NCBI RefSeq assembly: GCF_900129855.1
Contig: NZ_LT670819.1
Location: forward strand, 3,162,001-3,226,000
Direction: 5' to 3'
DNA from: Streptomyces sp. 3214.6
Lineage (GTDB): Bacteria; Actinomycetota; Actinomycetes; Streptomycetales; Streptomycetaceae
DNA length: 64,000 nt
This document shows, piece by piece, positions 51,258-59,949 of the stretch. The notes beneath the pieces were generated by a model, which saw only the letters and a list, made by a program, of their open reading frames with translations, had not been told where the DNA came from and ran no database searches. The position numbers and the translations under genes were made by a program. Position 1 is the stretch's first letter. Each line of letters starts with the position of its first letter.

Positions 51258-51532
51258 CCGGCGGCCTCCACCGCGGGCGTCCGCTCGGCGAGTGCGGCGT
51301 TGACGGCGTCGACGAACGCCGCCGGGGTCAGCGCCTCGCCGAGCGTGTCCTCGGGCAGCTCGACCCCGAAGCCGCGCTCCACCCTGCTGATCGCCTCCAT
51401 GAGGGCCAGCGAGTCGTAGCCGAGCAGGGAGAACTCCTGCTCCGCGGCGGCGCTCGACAGCTCGACGGTCTCCTCCTCGCCTGCGCACTCACGCATGATC
51501 TGGAACAGGTCGTCCATGGTGAAAGCGGACAT
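51254..51532 (-). CDS. aknD: Acyl carrier protein of the type II PKS
   Basis: 92 residues; the 4'-phosphopantetheine serine is Ser41 in LLGYDSLALMEAISRVE. It carries the growing decaketide. The C-terminal 15 residues are an Ala/Val tail. The gene sits between the KSbeta (115 bp upstream) and the KASIII, overlapping the latter by four bases. AGACGTC-rich DNA, not a strong Shine-Dalgarno, precedes the ATG. Confidence 0.93.
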   Translation of the reverse strand: MSAFTMDDLFQIMRECAGEEETVELSSAAAEQEFSLLGYDSLALMEAISRVERGFGVELPEDTLGEALTPAAFVDAVNAALAERTPAVEAAG

Positions 51533-51647
51533 GACGTCTCCAAGGTGCGGCCCCGTGGGCCGCGGTGGGGCCGGCCGCGTGCGGCGCGGCCGGGCGGAGC
51601 GGATGGGTTGGGTTGGGTGGATCGGACGGGTGGTGGGCGGCTGGGTC

Positions 51648-52871
51648 TCAGGCCGCCGACGGGCGGCGTACGACCATGGCGCTGTTGAATCCCCCGCGTC
51701 CCCGGGCCAGTACGAGCGCGGCGTCTCCGCCGACGGGTCGGGGGGAGCCGGTCACGAGGTCGATGTCGTAGCCCGTCGCCGGTCGGTCGACGTGGACCGT
51801 CGGCGGGACGACGCCGTCCCGCAGGGCGAACAGGGCCGTGACGAGGTCGAGCGGTGCGGCGCCCGAGTAGAGGCGTCCCGTCATGGTCTTGGGGACGGTG
51901 ACCGGCACGCCTTCGGGCCCGAAGACGGCGGTCAGGGCCTGTGCCTCGACGCGGTCGGATTCCGGTTCACCGGCGCCGTCGGCGAGGACGAAGGCGATGT
52001 CCCCGGGACGCAGGCCGGCGTCGGCCAGCGCGCCGCGCACGGCGCGCTCCAGGTTGGAGAGCCGGCCCGAGCCGGGGCGCGGGTCGAAGGTGGCGGCGTA
52101 CCCGCTGATCTCCCCGTAGCTGCGGGCCCCGCGTTCCCGGGCCCGCTCCGCGTCCTCCAGGGTCACCATCGCCCCGCCCTCGCCCGGCACATGGCCGTCG
52201 GCGGCGGCGTCGAAGGGCAGGTAGGCGCGGGTCGGGTCCTCGTTCTCGCTGAGGATCCCGGCGGAGATCTGCGCGGCGAGCCCGTACGGACACAGCGAGG
52301 CGTCCATGCCGCCCGTCAGCATGAGCGGGGTGCCCTTGCGGATCCGGCGCCGGGCCTGCGCGATCGCGTCGAGGCCGCCCGCCTGGTCGGTGACGACGAC
52401 TCCGGTGGGGCCGCGCAGATCGTGCCGGATGGAGACCTGGCCCGAGTTGACCGCGTAGAACCAGGCGAAGGACATGTACGCGCTGACGTGCTTCGGGTCC
52501 TTGCCCCACAGGTGGCCCAGTTCGCGCTGGCCGAACTCGAACCCGCCGGAGGCGCTGGCGGTGACCACCCCGCGCTCGGCCGCGGGCAGGCTGTCGGCGG
52601 TCAGCCCGGAGTCGGCGAGCGCCCAGTCGGAGCCCGCCAGGGCGAACTGCGTGGTGCGGTCGGTCTGGGGGACGAGACGGCTGGGGATGTGGTCACGCAC
52701 CGAGAACCCGGTGACCTCGCCGGCCAGCCGGGAGGGATAGGAGGAGGCGTCGAAGCGGCTGATGCGGCCGATGCCGCTCTCGCCGCGCAGGGTCGCCGAC
52801 CAGTACTCCTCCGCTCCGATCCCGTTGGGCGCGAGCACGCCGACTCCGGTGACGACGGCCGTGGTGGTCAT
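51648..52871 (-). CDS. aknC: Chain length factor (KSbeta)
   Basis: 407 residues, ketosynthase fold with the active-site Cys replaced: VVVTDQAGGLDAIAQ (Gln163). It pairs with KSalpha, sets chain length (decaketide in this family) and generates acetyl-ACP by decarboxylation. GEGGAMVTLEDAE and VPKTMTGRLYSGAAPLD are typical. ATGA overlap with KSalpha means strict coupling, needed for the heterodimer. Confidence 0.95.
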   Translation of the reverse strand: MTTTAVVTGVGVLAPNGIGAEEYWSATLRGESGIGRISRFDASSYPSRLAGEVTGFSVRDHIPSRLVPQTDRTTQFALAGSDWALADSGLTADSLPAAERGVVTASASGGFEFGQRELGHLWGKDPKHVSAYMSFAWFYAVNSGQVSIRHDLRGPTGVVVTDQAGGLDAIAQARRRIRKGTPLMLTGGMDASLCPYGLAAQISAGILSENEDPTRAYLPFDAAADGHVPGEGGAMVTLEDAERARERGARSYGEISGYAATFDPRPGSGRLSNLERAVRGALADAGLRPGDIAFVLADGAGEPESDRVEAQALTAVFGPEGVPVTVPKTMTGRLYSGAAPLDLVTALFALRDGVVPPTVHVDRPATGYDIDLVTGSPRPVGGDAALVLARGRGGFNSAMVVRRPSAA

Positions 52872-54139
52872 GGGCGCCTCCCTTCCGTGGCGGTGAGCAC
52901 CATCGCGCTCTGAAAGCCACCGAAGCCGCTGCCCACCGTCAGTACGGTGTCGGTGCGCTGGTCGCGCGCGGTCAACGGCACGTAGTCGAGGTCGAGTTGA
53001 GGGTCCGGCTCGTGCAGTCCCGCCGTGGGGGGCACCACGCCGTGCCGGATCACCAGGGCGGAGGCCGCGGCCTCGATGGAGCCGACGGCGCCGAGCGAGT
53101 GGCCGATGACCGCCTTGATGGAGCTGACCGGGACCCGGTGGGCGTGCTCGCCCAGGCTGTGCTTGATCGCGGCCGTCTCGTGGATGTCGTTCTGCCGGGT
53201 GGCCGTGCCGTGCGCGTTGACGTAGCCGACGGACTCGCGCTCGATCCGGGCGTCGTCGAGCGCGCCGGTGATGGCGGCGGCCATCTCCAGTCCGTCGGGG
53301 CGCAGTCCGGTCATGTGGTGGGCGTTGGCGCGCGCGGCGAAGCCGGCGATCTCGGCGTAGACGTCCGCCCCGCGCCGCAGCGCGGCCTCCCGCTCCTCGA
53401 GGACGAGGACGGCGGCGCCCTCGCCCAGTACGAAGCCGCTGCGGGTCCTGTCGAAGGGCCGCGAGGCGTGGTCCGGGGTGTCGTTGCGCGGCGAGGTCGC
53501 CTTGATGGCGTCGAAGCAGGCCACGGTGATCGGCGCGATGGGAGCGTCGCTGCCCCCGGCGATCATGATGTCGGCGCTGCCTTCCCTGATGAGTTCGACG
53601 GCGTGGCCCAGGGAGTCGAGGCCGGAGGTGCAGCCCGCCGAGATGAGCGCGACGGGACCCTCCGCGCCGGCCTCCCAGGCCACTTCCGCCGCCATCGAGC
53701 TCGGCACGAAGTAGTCGTAGAGGTACGGGCTGCCCGCAGCGTGGTCGACGAGCCACTGCTGCCCTGCGTCGCTGCGCGCGACGTACTCCTCCTCCAGCTT
53801 CTGGGTGCATCCCACGGCGGAGCCGAGGCTGACGCCGGTGCGGTGCGCGTTGCCGTGGTCGATGTCGATGCCGCTGTCGGCCAGCGCCTCGCGGGCGGCG
53901 ACCAGGGCGAACTGGGTGGCGCGGTCCAGCCGGGCGGTGTCGCGGGCCGACAGTCCGAAGCGGGTCCCGTCGAAGTCGCACTCGGCGGCCATCCGGGAGC
54001 GGAACGGCGCCGGGTCGAAGGCCGTGATGGTCCTGGTGGCGGAGACACCGGAGACGATGCGTTCCCAGAACGCCTTCGTGCCGATGCCGCCCGGGGCGAT
54101 CACTCCCAGTCCGGTGACGACCACCCGGCGGGCCGTCAT
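52868..54139 (-). CDS. aknB: Ketosynthase alpha subunit
   Basis: 423 residues: VTGLGVIAPGGIGTKAFWER, active-site Cys170 in ISAGCTSGLDSLGHA, VLGEGAAVLVLEE, His in NAHGTATRQNDIHE and VIGHSLGAVGSIEA. It catalyses all chain-extending Claisen condensations. Third in an overlapping set monooxygenase-KSalpha-KSbeta, then ACP. Confidence 0.96.
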   Translation of the reverse strand: MTARRVVVTGLGVIAPGGIGTKAFWERIVSGVSATRTITAFDPAPFRSRMAAECDFDGTRFGLSARDTARLDRATQFALVAAREALADSGIDIDHGNAHRTGVSLGSAVGCTQKLEEEYVARSDAGQQWLVDHAAGSPYLYDYFVPSSMAAEVAWEAGAEGPVALISAGCTSGLDSLGHAVELIREGSADIMIAGGSDAPIAPITVACFDAIKATSPRNDTPDHASRPFDRTRSGFVLGEGAAVLVLEEREAALRRGADVYAEIAGFAARANAHHMTGLRPDGLEMAAAITGALDDARIERESVGYVNAHGTATRQNDIHETAAIKHSLGEHAHRVPVSSIKAVIGHSLGAVGSIEAAASALVIRHGVVPPTAGLHEPDPQLDLDYVPLTARDQRTDTVLTVGSGFGGFQSAMVLTATEGRRP

Positions 54140-54519
54140 ATCTCCTCCGTCGCATCGGCCGTCTCGTCGAGCCCCGGGCCCTGGAGCGCCGAGTCGCCGT
54201 CGCGGTGCAGCCGGGCCCGGTACAGTTCCGGCCGGCTCTCGCTCAGGGCGCGCAGCGCACCGGCGTGGGGCTTGAAGTCGGCGTGTGAGACGGCCGCGCG
54301 GAACGAGGCGACGTCCTGCCACTCGGCGACGTTGACGTACTGGCCGGGCCGCTCGGTGTGCTGGGAGAGCGTGTGCCGGACGAAGCCCGGCTGCCGTGCC
54401 ATGAACTCGGACGTCCGCGCGAACTCCTTCTCGAACACCTCGGGTTCGACGTGCACGGTGAAGGTGTTCACGAAGGTCACGGCACCGGTCTCGCTGGCAT
54501 CTGGCTCGTGATCCGTCAT
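54136..54519 (-). CDS. aknX: Anthrone monooxygenase (AknX/ActVA-Orf6-like)
   Basis: 127 residues of the antibiotic-biosynthesis monooxygenase (ferredoxin-like) family: VTFVNTFTVHVEPEVFEKEF, SEFMARQPGFVRHTLSQHTE, QYVNVAEWQDVASFRAAV. Cofactor-free oxidation of the C12 anthrone to the quinone (aklanonic acid). First gene of the minimal-PKS operon, overlapping KSalpha. The upstream frame to 54726 reads into the divergent promoter and is not used. Confidence 0.88.
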   Translation of the reverse strand: MTDHEPDASETGAVTFVNTFTVHVEPEVFEKEFARTSEFMARQPGFVRHTLSQHTERPGQYVNVAEWQDVASFRAAVSHADFKPHAGALRALSESRPELYRARLHRDGDSALQGPGLDETADATEEI

Positions 54520-54755
54520 CAATGGCCTCCTCGTTGCCCGGTGTTGTCCGGTCTCTTTTTGACCCGTTCGTGTGACCCGGCGTCGCTTGACATCGTGCGG
54601 TCGTTCGTGTCGTTCCAAGCTGCGTGTCTGGTCTCGCAGGCGGGTGGAAGGCCACTGGAGCCCGGGCCGGGCCAGGGGTCGAGCGCATTTCGAGCGGCCG
54701 CTGACACCCTCGCAGTCGTCCGACACCCCACCGCAGGGACCGCTGAGGAGCCTTC
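54520..54755. promoter_or_regulatory. Divergent promoter region of the PKS operon and ketoreductase
   Basis: 236 bp between the oppositely oriented monooxygenase and ketoreductase starts; the natural place for SARP binding. Repeats of gtcgttcgtgtcgttc type are present around 54600, but I could not assign spaced heptamers with confidence. Confidence 0.55.
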
Positions 54756-55541
54756 ATGTCGCCAGCAGCAGAACGCGTCGCCATCGTCACCGGTGCCACC
54801 AGCGGGATCGGTCTCGCCGTGGCCCGCAGTCTGGCCGAAGGTGGTGCGCGGGTCTTCATCTGTGCCCGCGACGGCGACCGTGTCGCCCTCACCGTCAAGG
54901 AGTTGCGCGAGGCCGGTCACGACGTCGACGGTGCCGTCTGCGACGTACGCGACACGGAGCAGGTGCGCGCCTTCGTCCAGGAGGCCAGGGACCGGTTCGG
55001 TCCCGTCGACGCGCTGGTGAACAACGCCGGCCGCAGCGGCGGCGGCCATACCGCGCAGATCCCCGACGAGCTGTGGCTCGACGTGATCGAGACCAACCTC
55101 AACAGCGTCTTCCGGATGACCCGTGAGGTGCTGACGACCGGCGGCATGCTGGAGCGCGGTGCCGGACGGATCGTCAACATCGCCTCGACGGGCGGCAAGC
55201 AGGGCGTGGCGCTGGGAGCGCCGTACTCGGCGTCCAAGCACGGCGTCGTCGGCTTCACCAAGGCCCTGGGCCTGGAGCTGGCGAAGACGGGCATCACCGT
55301 CAACGCCGTCTGCCCGGGCTACGTCGAGACACCGATGGCCGAGCGGGTGCGCCAGGGATACGCCGGCGCCTGGGACATCACCGAGGACGAGGTGCTGGAG
55401 AGGTTCGAGGCGAAGATCCCCCTCGGCCGTTACTCCACGCCTGACGAGGTCGCCGGGCTCGTCGGCTATCTGCTCTCCTCGACGGCCGCGTCGATCACCG
55501 CCCAGGCGATGAACGTCTGCGGCGGACTCGGCAACTACTGA
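54756..55541 (+). CDS. aknA: Polyketide C9 ketoreductase
   Basis: 261-residue SDR: VAIVTGATSGIGLAVARSLA cofactor site, VNNAGRSGGG, catalytic Ser in IVNIASTGGKQGV, and YSASKHGVVGF (Tyr-x3-Lys). CPGYVETPMAERV matches actinorhodin-type ketoreductases that reduce C9 of the nascent chain. AGGAG-type site before the ATG. Transcribed with the aromatase/cyclase. Confidence 0.94.
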   Translation: MSPAAERVAIVTGATSGIGLAVARSLAEGGARVFICARDGDRVALTVKELREAGHDVDGAVCDVRDTEQVRAFVQEARDRFGPVDALVNNAGRSGGGHTAQIPDELWLDVIETNLNSVFRMTREVLTTGGMLERGAGRIVNIASTGGKQGVALGAPYSASKHGVVGFTKALGLELAKTGITVNAVCPGYVETPMAERVRQGYAGAWDITEDEVLERFEAKIPLGRYSTPDEVAGLVGYLLSSTAASITAQAMNVCGGLGNY

Positions 55542-55588
55542 CAGCGGGCCCGGCCGTGCGCGGCCGCGGGCAGACAGAGGGGATCAGC

Positions 55589-56941
55589 ATGGCGCACGAG
55601 GTGCACACGACCGAACACACGATCACGGTGGCCGCCGCCCCGGAGACCGTCTTCGGCCTGGTGGAGCGGGCGGAGGACTGGCCGCACGTCTTTCCGCCAA
55701 GCCTGCACGTGGAGTATCTGGAGCGGTCGGGCGACGAGGAACGGCTGCGCATCTGGGCCACCGCCAACGGCGAGGTCAAGTCCTGGACCTCGCGGCGCAC
55801 CCTGGACCGCGAGGGGCTGCGGATCCGGTTCCGCCAGGAGGTCTCCCAGGATCCGGTCGCCGCGATGGGCGGGGAGTGGATCGTCGAGGCGCTGCCCGAC
55901 GGCGGCAGCCGGGTACGGCTGCTGCACGACTTCCGGGCCGTCGACGACCTGGAGCGCAACGTCAGCTGGATCCTGGAGGCGATCGAGCGCAACAGCGGGG
56001 CCGAGCTGGCCGCGCTGGAGTCCGCCGCACTGCGCATCGGCACCGACGACGCGCCCTGCACCTTCGAGGACGAGGTGCGCATCGACGCCCCGGCCCAGGA
56101 GGTGCGGGACTTCCTGCGTGACGCGGGGCTGTGGCAGGAGCGGCTGCCGCACGTCGCCCGGGTGCTGCTGAAGGAGGACACGCCCGACGTCCAGCACCTG
56201 GAGATGGACACCCGCACTCCCGACGGTTCGACGCACACCACGGCCTCGGTGCGGATCTGCCTGCCGGACGGGCGGATCACGTACAAGCAGTTGCAGACAC
56301 CGGCCCTGATGTCCGTGCACACCGGGGAGTGGACGGTACGGGAGACCCCGTCCGGCTGTGTGGCCGTCTCCCGGCACACGGTGGTCGTCAACGCCGCGGC
56401 CATCACCAAGGTCCTCGGCTCCTCCGCGACCACTGCCGACGCCCGCGCCTTCCTGCGGGACGCGCTCGGCGGCAACAGCACGATCACCATGCGGCACGCC
56501 AAGGAGTACGCGGAGCGGCGGGCCCGTACCGAGCCGGTGCAGCCCGCCGAGTACGCCTCCATTCAGCAGTTCTACGCACGGCAGATGCGGCTCCTCGACG
56601 AGGGCGACGGGGATGCCTGGGCGGACACCTTCACCGAGGACGGGGCCTTCGACCAGAGCTCGTTCACCGAGCCGGTGCGCGGCCGGGCGGCGATCGCCGC
56701 GGCCGTGCGTGAGCGGCCGGCGGCGCCTCCCGGCACGGTGCGCCGGCACTGGCTGGGCCTGCCGGCGGCCTGGCGGTTCCCGGACGGTTCGGTGCGCACG
56801 GGCTACGACGCCCTGGTCGTCTCGACCGCGAAGGGCGCCGCTCCCGTGATCCGGCTGAGCACGTCGTGCCAGGACGTCCTCGTCGCCGACCAAGACGGCT
56901 GGCTGGTGAGCCACCGATACGTCGGCCACGACGGGCAGTGA
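55589..56941 (+). CDS. aknE1: Aromatase/cyclase didomain fused to a SnoaL-like domain
   Basis: 450 residues. Two START/Bet v 1-type polyketide cyclase domains (MAHEVHTTEHTITVAAAPET...FPPSLHVEYLERS; then FEDEVRIDAPAQEVRDFLRD...GEWTVRETPSGCVAVSRHTV) shape and dehydrate the first ring. From about residue 321 (EYASIQQFYARQMRLLDEGD...WADTFTEDGAFDQSSFTEPV) an NTF2/SnoaL-like domain of 130 residues follows in frame. Comparable didomain ARO/CYC proteins are a little over 300 residues, so this is an unusual fusion. It follows the ketoreductase by 47 bp. Confidence 0.85.
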   Translation: MAHEVHTTEHTITVAAAPETVFGLVERAEDWPHVFPPSLHVEYLERSGDEERLRIWATANGEVKSWTSRRTLDREGLRIRFRQEVSQDPVAAMGGEWIVEALPDGGSRVRLLHDFRAVDDLERNVSWILEAIERNSGAELAALESAALRIGTDDAPCTFEDEVRIDAPAQEVRDFLRDAGLWQERLPHVARVLLKEDTPDVQHLEMDTRTPDGSTHTTASVRICLPDGRITYKQLQTPALMSVHTGEWTVRETPSGCVAVSRHTVVVNAAAITKVLGSSATTADARAFLRDALGGNSTITMRHAKEYAERRARTEPVQPAEYASIQQFYARQMRLLDEGDGDAWADTFTEDGAFDQSSFTEPVRGRAAIAAAVRERPAAPPGTVRRHWLGLPAAWRFPDGSVRTGYDALVVSTAKGAAPVIRLSTSCQDVLVADQDGWLVSHRYVGHDGQ

Positions 56942-57025
56942 AGCCCGCCGCCCCGGACAGTGCCGGCTCCAGGGGGCTCGCCGGCCTCCTGGAGCCGGCG
57001 CCACCACTCGCGAAAAGGGAGATCG

Positions 57026-58348
57026 ATGAAGGTCCTGTTCACCACGTTCGCCGCGAAGTCCCATATGCATGCCCAGGTTCCGCTCGCCTGGGCTCTCCAG
57101 ACCGCCGGCCACGAGGTCCGTATCGCCAGCCAGCCGGATCTGGCGGAGGACATCACCCGTACCGGACTGACGGCCGTCTGCGTCGGTGAGCCGCTGCTCC
57201 TGGAGGAGCAGATGCAGCGGGTCAACGAGGGCCTGGGCGACGACGCCGAGATCATGGAGAGCCAGGCGGAAGCCGGGATGGACATGACCGAGACCCGTCC
57301 CGAGATGCTGACCTGGGACCACGTCCTCGGGGTGTTCACCTCGATGACGGCGATGGCCTTCCAGAACTCCTGCCCGGAGCGCATGATCGACGACCTGGTC
57401 GCGTTCAGCCGCGAGTGGCAGCCCGACCTGGTCATCTGGGACACCCTGTCCTTCGCGGGCCCGGTGGCCGCGCAGGTCACCGGCGCCGCCCACGCCCGGC
57501 TGCTGTTCGGGCTCGATCTGCTGGGGCGGATGCGCGAGACCTTCCTCGACCTCCAGGCGGAGCGGCTGCCGGAGCAGCGGGACGATCCGCTGCGCGAGTG
57601 GCTGACCTGGACGCTGGGCCGCTACGGCGCGGAGTTCGAGGAGGAGGTCGCGGTCGGTCAGTGGACCATCGACCCGGTGCCTCCGTCGATGCGCTTCCCG
57701 GTGAAGCAGCCGTTCGTCCCGCTGCGCTACATCCCCTACAACGGGCAGGCCGTCATACCTCAGTGGCTGCACGAGCCGCCGAAGAAGCGCCGGGTCTGTC
57801 TGACGCTGGGTGTGGCCCACCGTGAGGTGCTGGACGGCGACCGTGCCTCGATCGGTGAACTGGTCGGGGCGCTGGCGGAGCTCGACGTCGAGGTGGTCGC
57901 CACGCTCAACGCCAAGCAGCTCGCCGGGCTGGAACTGCCGGACAACGTCAGGGCCGTCGACTTCGTGCCGCTCAACGCGCTTCTGCCGACCTGCTCCGCG
58001 GTCATACACCACGGTGGCTCCGGCACCTTCCAGACCGCGCTGGCGCACGGGGTCCCGCAGCTGATCGTGCCCGACATGGTCTGGGACACCATCCACAAGG
58101 CGAAGCAGCTGGAGAAGTTCGGCGCGGGACTGTACCTGCACGACGTCGACCACTACACCGCCCAGGACCTGCGCGAGCACGTGCTGCGTCTGCTGGAGGA
58201 GCCGTCGTTCGCGGAGAACTGCGCGCGGATCCGCCGGGAGATGGTGGGGACGCCGAGCCCCAACGACATCGTTCCGCTGCTGGAGAAGCTCGCCGCGGAA
58301 CACCGCGGGGCCCGCGATTCCCGCAGCGCCGTCCGAGGGGAGCGGTAG
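57026..58348 (+). CDS. Glycosyltransferase (GT1, anthracycline type)
   Basis: 440 residues with the GT-B fold: MKVLFTTFAAKSHMHAQVPLAWAL at the start, and CSAVIHHGGSGTFQTALAHGVPQLIVPDMVWDT (nucleotide-sugar site, His-Gly-Gly). It resembles AknS/DnrS, which attach rhodosamine or daunosamine to C7. In several systems such GTs need a P450-like helper (AknT/DnrQ); no helper is in the window. AAAAGGGAG precedes the ATG. Confidence 0.88.
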   Translation: MKVLFTTFAAKSHMHAQVPLAWALQTAGHEVRIASQPDLAEDITRTGLTAVCVGEPLLLEEQMQRVNEGLGDDAEIMESQAEAGMDMTETRPEMLTWDHVLGVFTSMTAMAFQNSCPERMIDDLVAFSREWQPDLVIWDTLSFAGPVAAQVTGAAHARLLFGLDLLGRMRETFLDLQAERLPEQRDDPLREWLTWTLGRYGAEFEEEVAVGQWTIDPVPPSMRFPVKQPFVPLRYIPYNGQAVIPQWLHEPPKKRRVCLTLGVAHREVLDGDRASIGELVGALAELDVEVVATLNAKQLAGLELPDNVRAVDFVPLNALLPTCSAVIHHGGSGTFQTALAHGVPQLIVPDMVWDTIHKAKQLEKFGAGLYLHDVDHYTAQDLREHVLRLLEEPSFAENCARIRREMVGTPSPNDIVPLLEKLAAEHRGARDSRSAVRGER

Positions 58349-58966
58349 ATGGCCTCCGCCGTGACGTTCCGCGAACTCGCCGTCAGTGGCGCGTACGCCT
58401 TCACCCCGCCCGTCTTCGAGGACGACCGCGGCCTGTTCACCTCGCCCTACCAGGAGCCGGCGTTCGTGGAGGCCCTGGGGCATCCGCTCTTCCCCGTCGC
58501 GCAGAGCAACCACAGCAAGTCGCGGCGCGGCACCGTCCGGGGCATCCACTACACCGTGACCCCGCCGGGCGTGGCCAAGTACGTGTACTGCGCCCGGGGC
58601 CGCGCCATCGACATCGTGGTGGACATCCGGGTCGGCTCGCCCACCTTCGGCCGCTGGGACTCCTCCGTGCTCGACCCGGAAGGCTTCAGCGCCATGTACT
58701 TCCCGGTCGGTGTCGGGCACGCCTTCATCGCCCTGGAGGACGACACGGTGATGTCGTACATGCTCTCCGGGAGTTACGAGGCACAGCACGAGCTGTCCCT
58801 CTCCCCGCTCGACCCCGCGCTCGGCCTGCCGATCCCGCAGGACGTGGAGCCTTTGCTGTCCGCACGGGACACGGCCGCGCCGCTGCTCGCGCAGGTGCAG
58901 GCGGAGGGCGGCCTGCCGGAGTACGACAAGTGCCGTCGGATCGAGGCCGCACTGTGGCGGCCCTGA
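58349..58966 (+). CDS. aknL: dTDP-4-keto-6-deoxyhexose 3,5- or 5-epimerase (AknL-like)
   Basis: 205 residues, RmlC cupin: FTPPVFEDDRGLFTSPYQEP, SNHSKSRRGTVRGIHYTV (His base), AKYVYCARGRAIDIVVDIRVG, SAMYFPVGVGHAFIALED. It inverts C5 (and C3) to make the L-sugar. The ATG directly follows the glycosyltransferase stop, and its end overlaps the next gene by 13 bp. Confidence 0.92.
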   Translation: MASAVTFRELAVSGAYAFTPPVFEDDRGLFTSPYQEPAFVEALGHPLFPVAQSNHSKSRRGTVRGIHYTVTPPGVAKYVYCARGRAIDIVVDIRVGSPTFGRWDSSVLDPEGFSAMYFPVGVGHAFIALEDDTVMSYMLSGSYEAQHELSLSPLDPALGLPIPQDVEPLLSARDTAAPLLAQVQAEGGLPEYDKCRRIEAALWRP

Positions 58967-59901
58967 GCGGGGGGCGGCCGGCGGCCGCGGGGTCCCGGAT
59001 CGCGGTGCTCGGGGCCACCGGCTGTGTCGGCCGCTGTGTGAGCGCCGCGCTGGCGCGCGAGGGGCACCAGGTGCTCGCGGTCGCCCGGCGCGGCGGGCCC
59101 GCGGTCGCCGACCACGTCTTCGCCGGCCTGGACGTGGCGGCGGTCCCGCCCGCCGAGCTCGCGCGGCTGTTCACCCGGCACCGGGTGCGCGCGGTGGTCA
59201 ATGTGACGGGCGGCTGGGGCACGACCGAGGAGGAGATGCAGTACGCGCACATCACCCTGGTCGACCGGCTGTTGCGGGCCCTGACGCAGATGGAAGAGCG
59301 GCCGCGGCTGGTCCATGTGGGCTCCATCCACGAGTACGGGCCGGTGTCCGAGCCCCTCTCCATCGGCGAGGACCTCGAGCCCCGGCCGACCACGATGTAC
59401 GCCAGGACCAAGCTGGCCGGCTCCGAGCTGGTGCTCGACTCCACCCGGGCCGGCCGGGTGGACGGGCTGGTGCTGCGCGCGGTGAACGTGTGCGGGCCCC
59501 GCACCACCCGGGCCAGTTTCCTCGGGGCGGTCGTCGACAGACTGCGGGGCGCGGACGCGAGCGCCCCGGTGACGCTGCGGGTCGCGGACGCGCGGCGGGA
59601 CTTCGTCGATGTGCGCGACCTCGCCGAGGCCGTGGTCCTCGCCGTGGCGTCGCCGGCCACCGGACAGGTCGTCAACATCGGCCGTGGGGAGGCCTCCGCC
59701 ATGCGTGAGCTGGTGGATCTGCTGGTCGCCGCCTCGGGGCTGCCTCCGGAGGCGCTGCGGGTGGAGGACGGGCCGATCGCCAGCAAGGGCGGCGGCTGGA
59801 CCCTGGCGGACATCCGGCTGGCGGGCGAACTGCTCGGCTGGAAGCCGCGGATCCCGCTCGCCGAGGCGATGCGGGCGACGTGGGAGACGCCCGCCGACTG
59901 A
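58954..59901 (+). CDS. aknM: dTDP-hexose 4-ketoreductase (AknM-like)
   Basis: 315-residue extended SDR: IAVLGATGCVGRCVSAALAR, VNVTGGWGTTEEEM, VHVGSIHEYGP, MYARTKLAGSELVLDS (Tyr-x3-Lys), FVDVRDLAEAVVLA. It sets the C4 stereochemistry of the deoxysugar. The GTG at 58954 has GAGG seven bases before; the longer start is inside the epimerase. Which sugar it serves is unknown. Confidence 0.82.
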   Translation: MAALSGGRPAAAGSRIAVLGATGCVGRCVSAALAREGHQVLAVARRGGPAVADHVFAGLDVAAVPPAELARLFTRHRVRAVVNVTGGWGTTEEEMQYAHITLVDRLLRALTQMEERPRLVHVGSIHEYGPVSEPLSIGEDLEPRPTTMYARTKLAGSELVLDSTRAGRVDGLVLRAVNVCGPRTTRASFLGAVVDRLRGADASAPVTLRVADARRDFVDVRDLAEAVVLAVASPATGQVVNIGRGEASAMRELVDLLVAASGLPPEALRVEDGPIASKGGGWTLADIRLAGELLGWKPRIPLAEAMRATWETPAD

Positions 59902-59949
59902 ACCACCCCGAACGGCCGCGTACGCCCCCATCGATGACGAGGAGTTCAG

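Noticed and set aside
55535..58789. 1084-residue frame on the minus strand opposite the cyclase and glycosyltransferase
   Set aside because: Shadow of two well-supported plus-strand genes; the translation is Gly/Arg/His low-complexity with no fold-like pattern.
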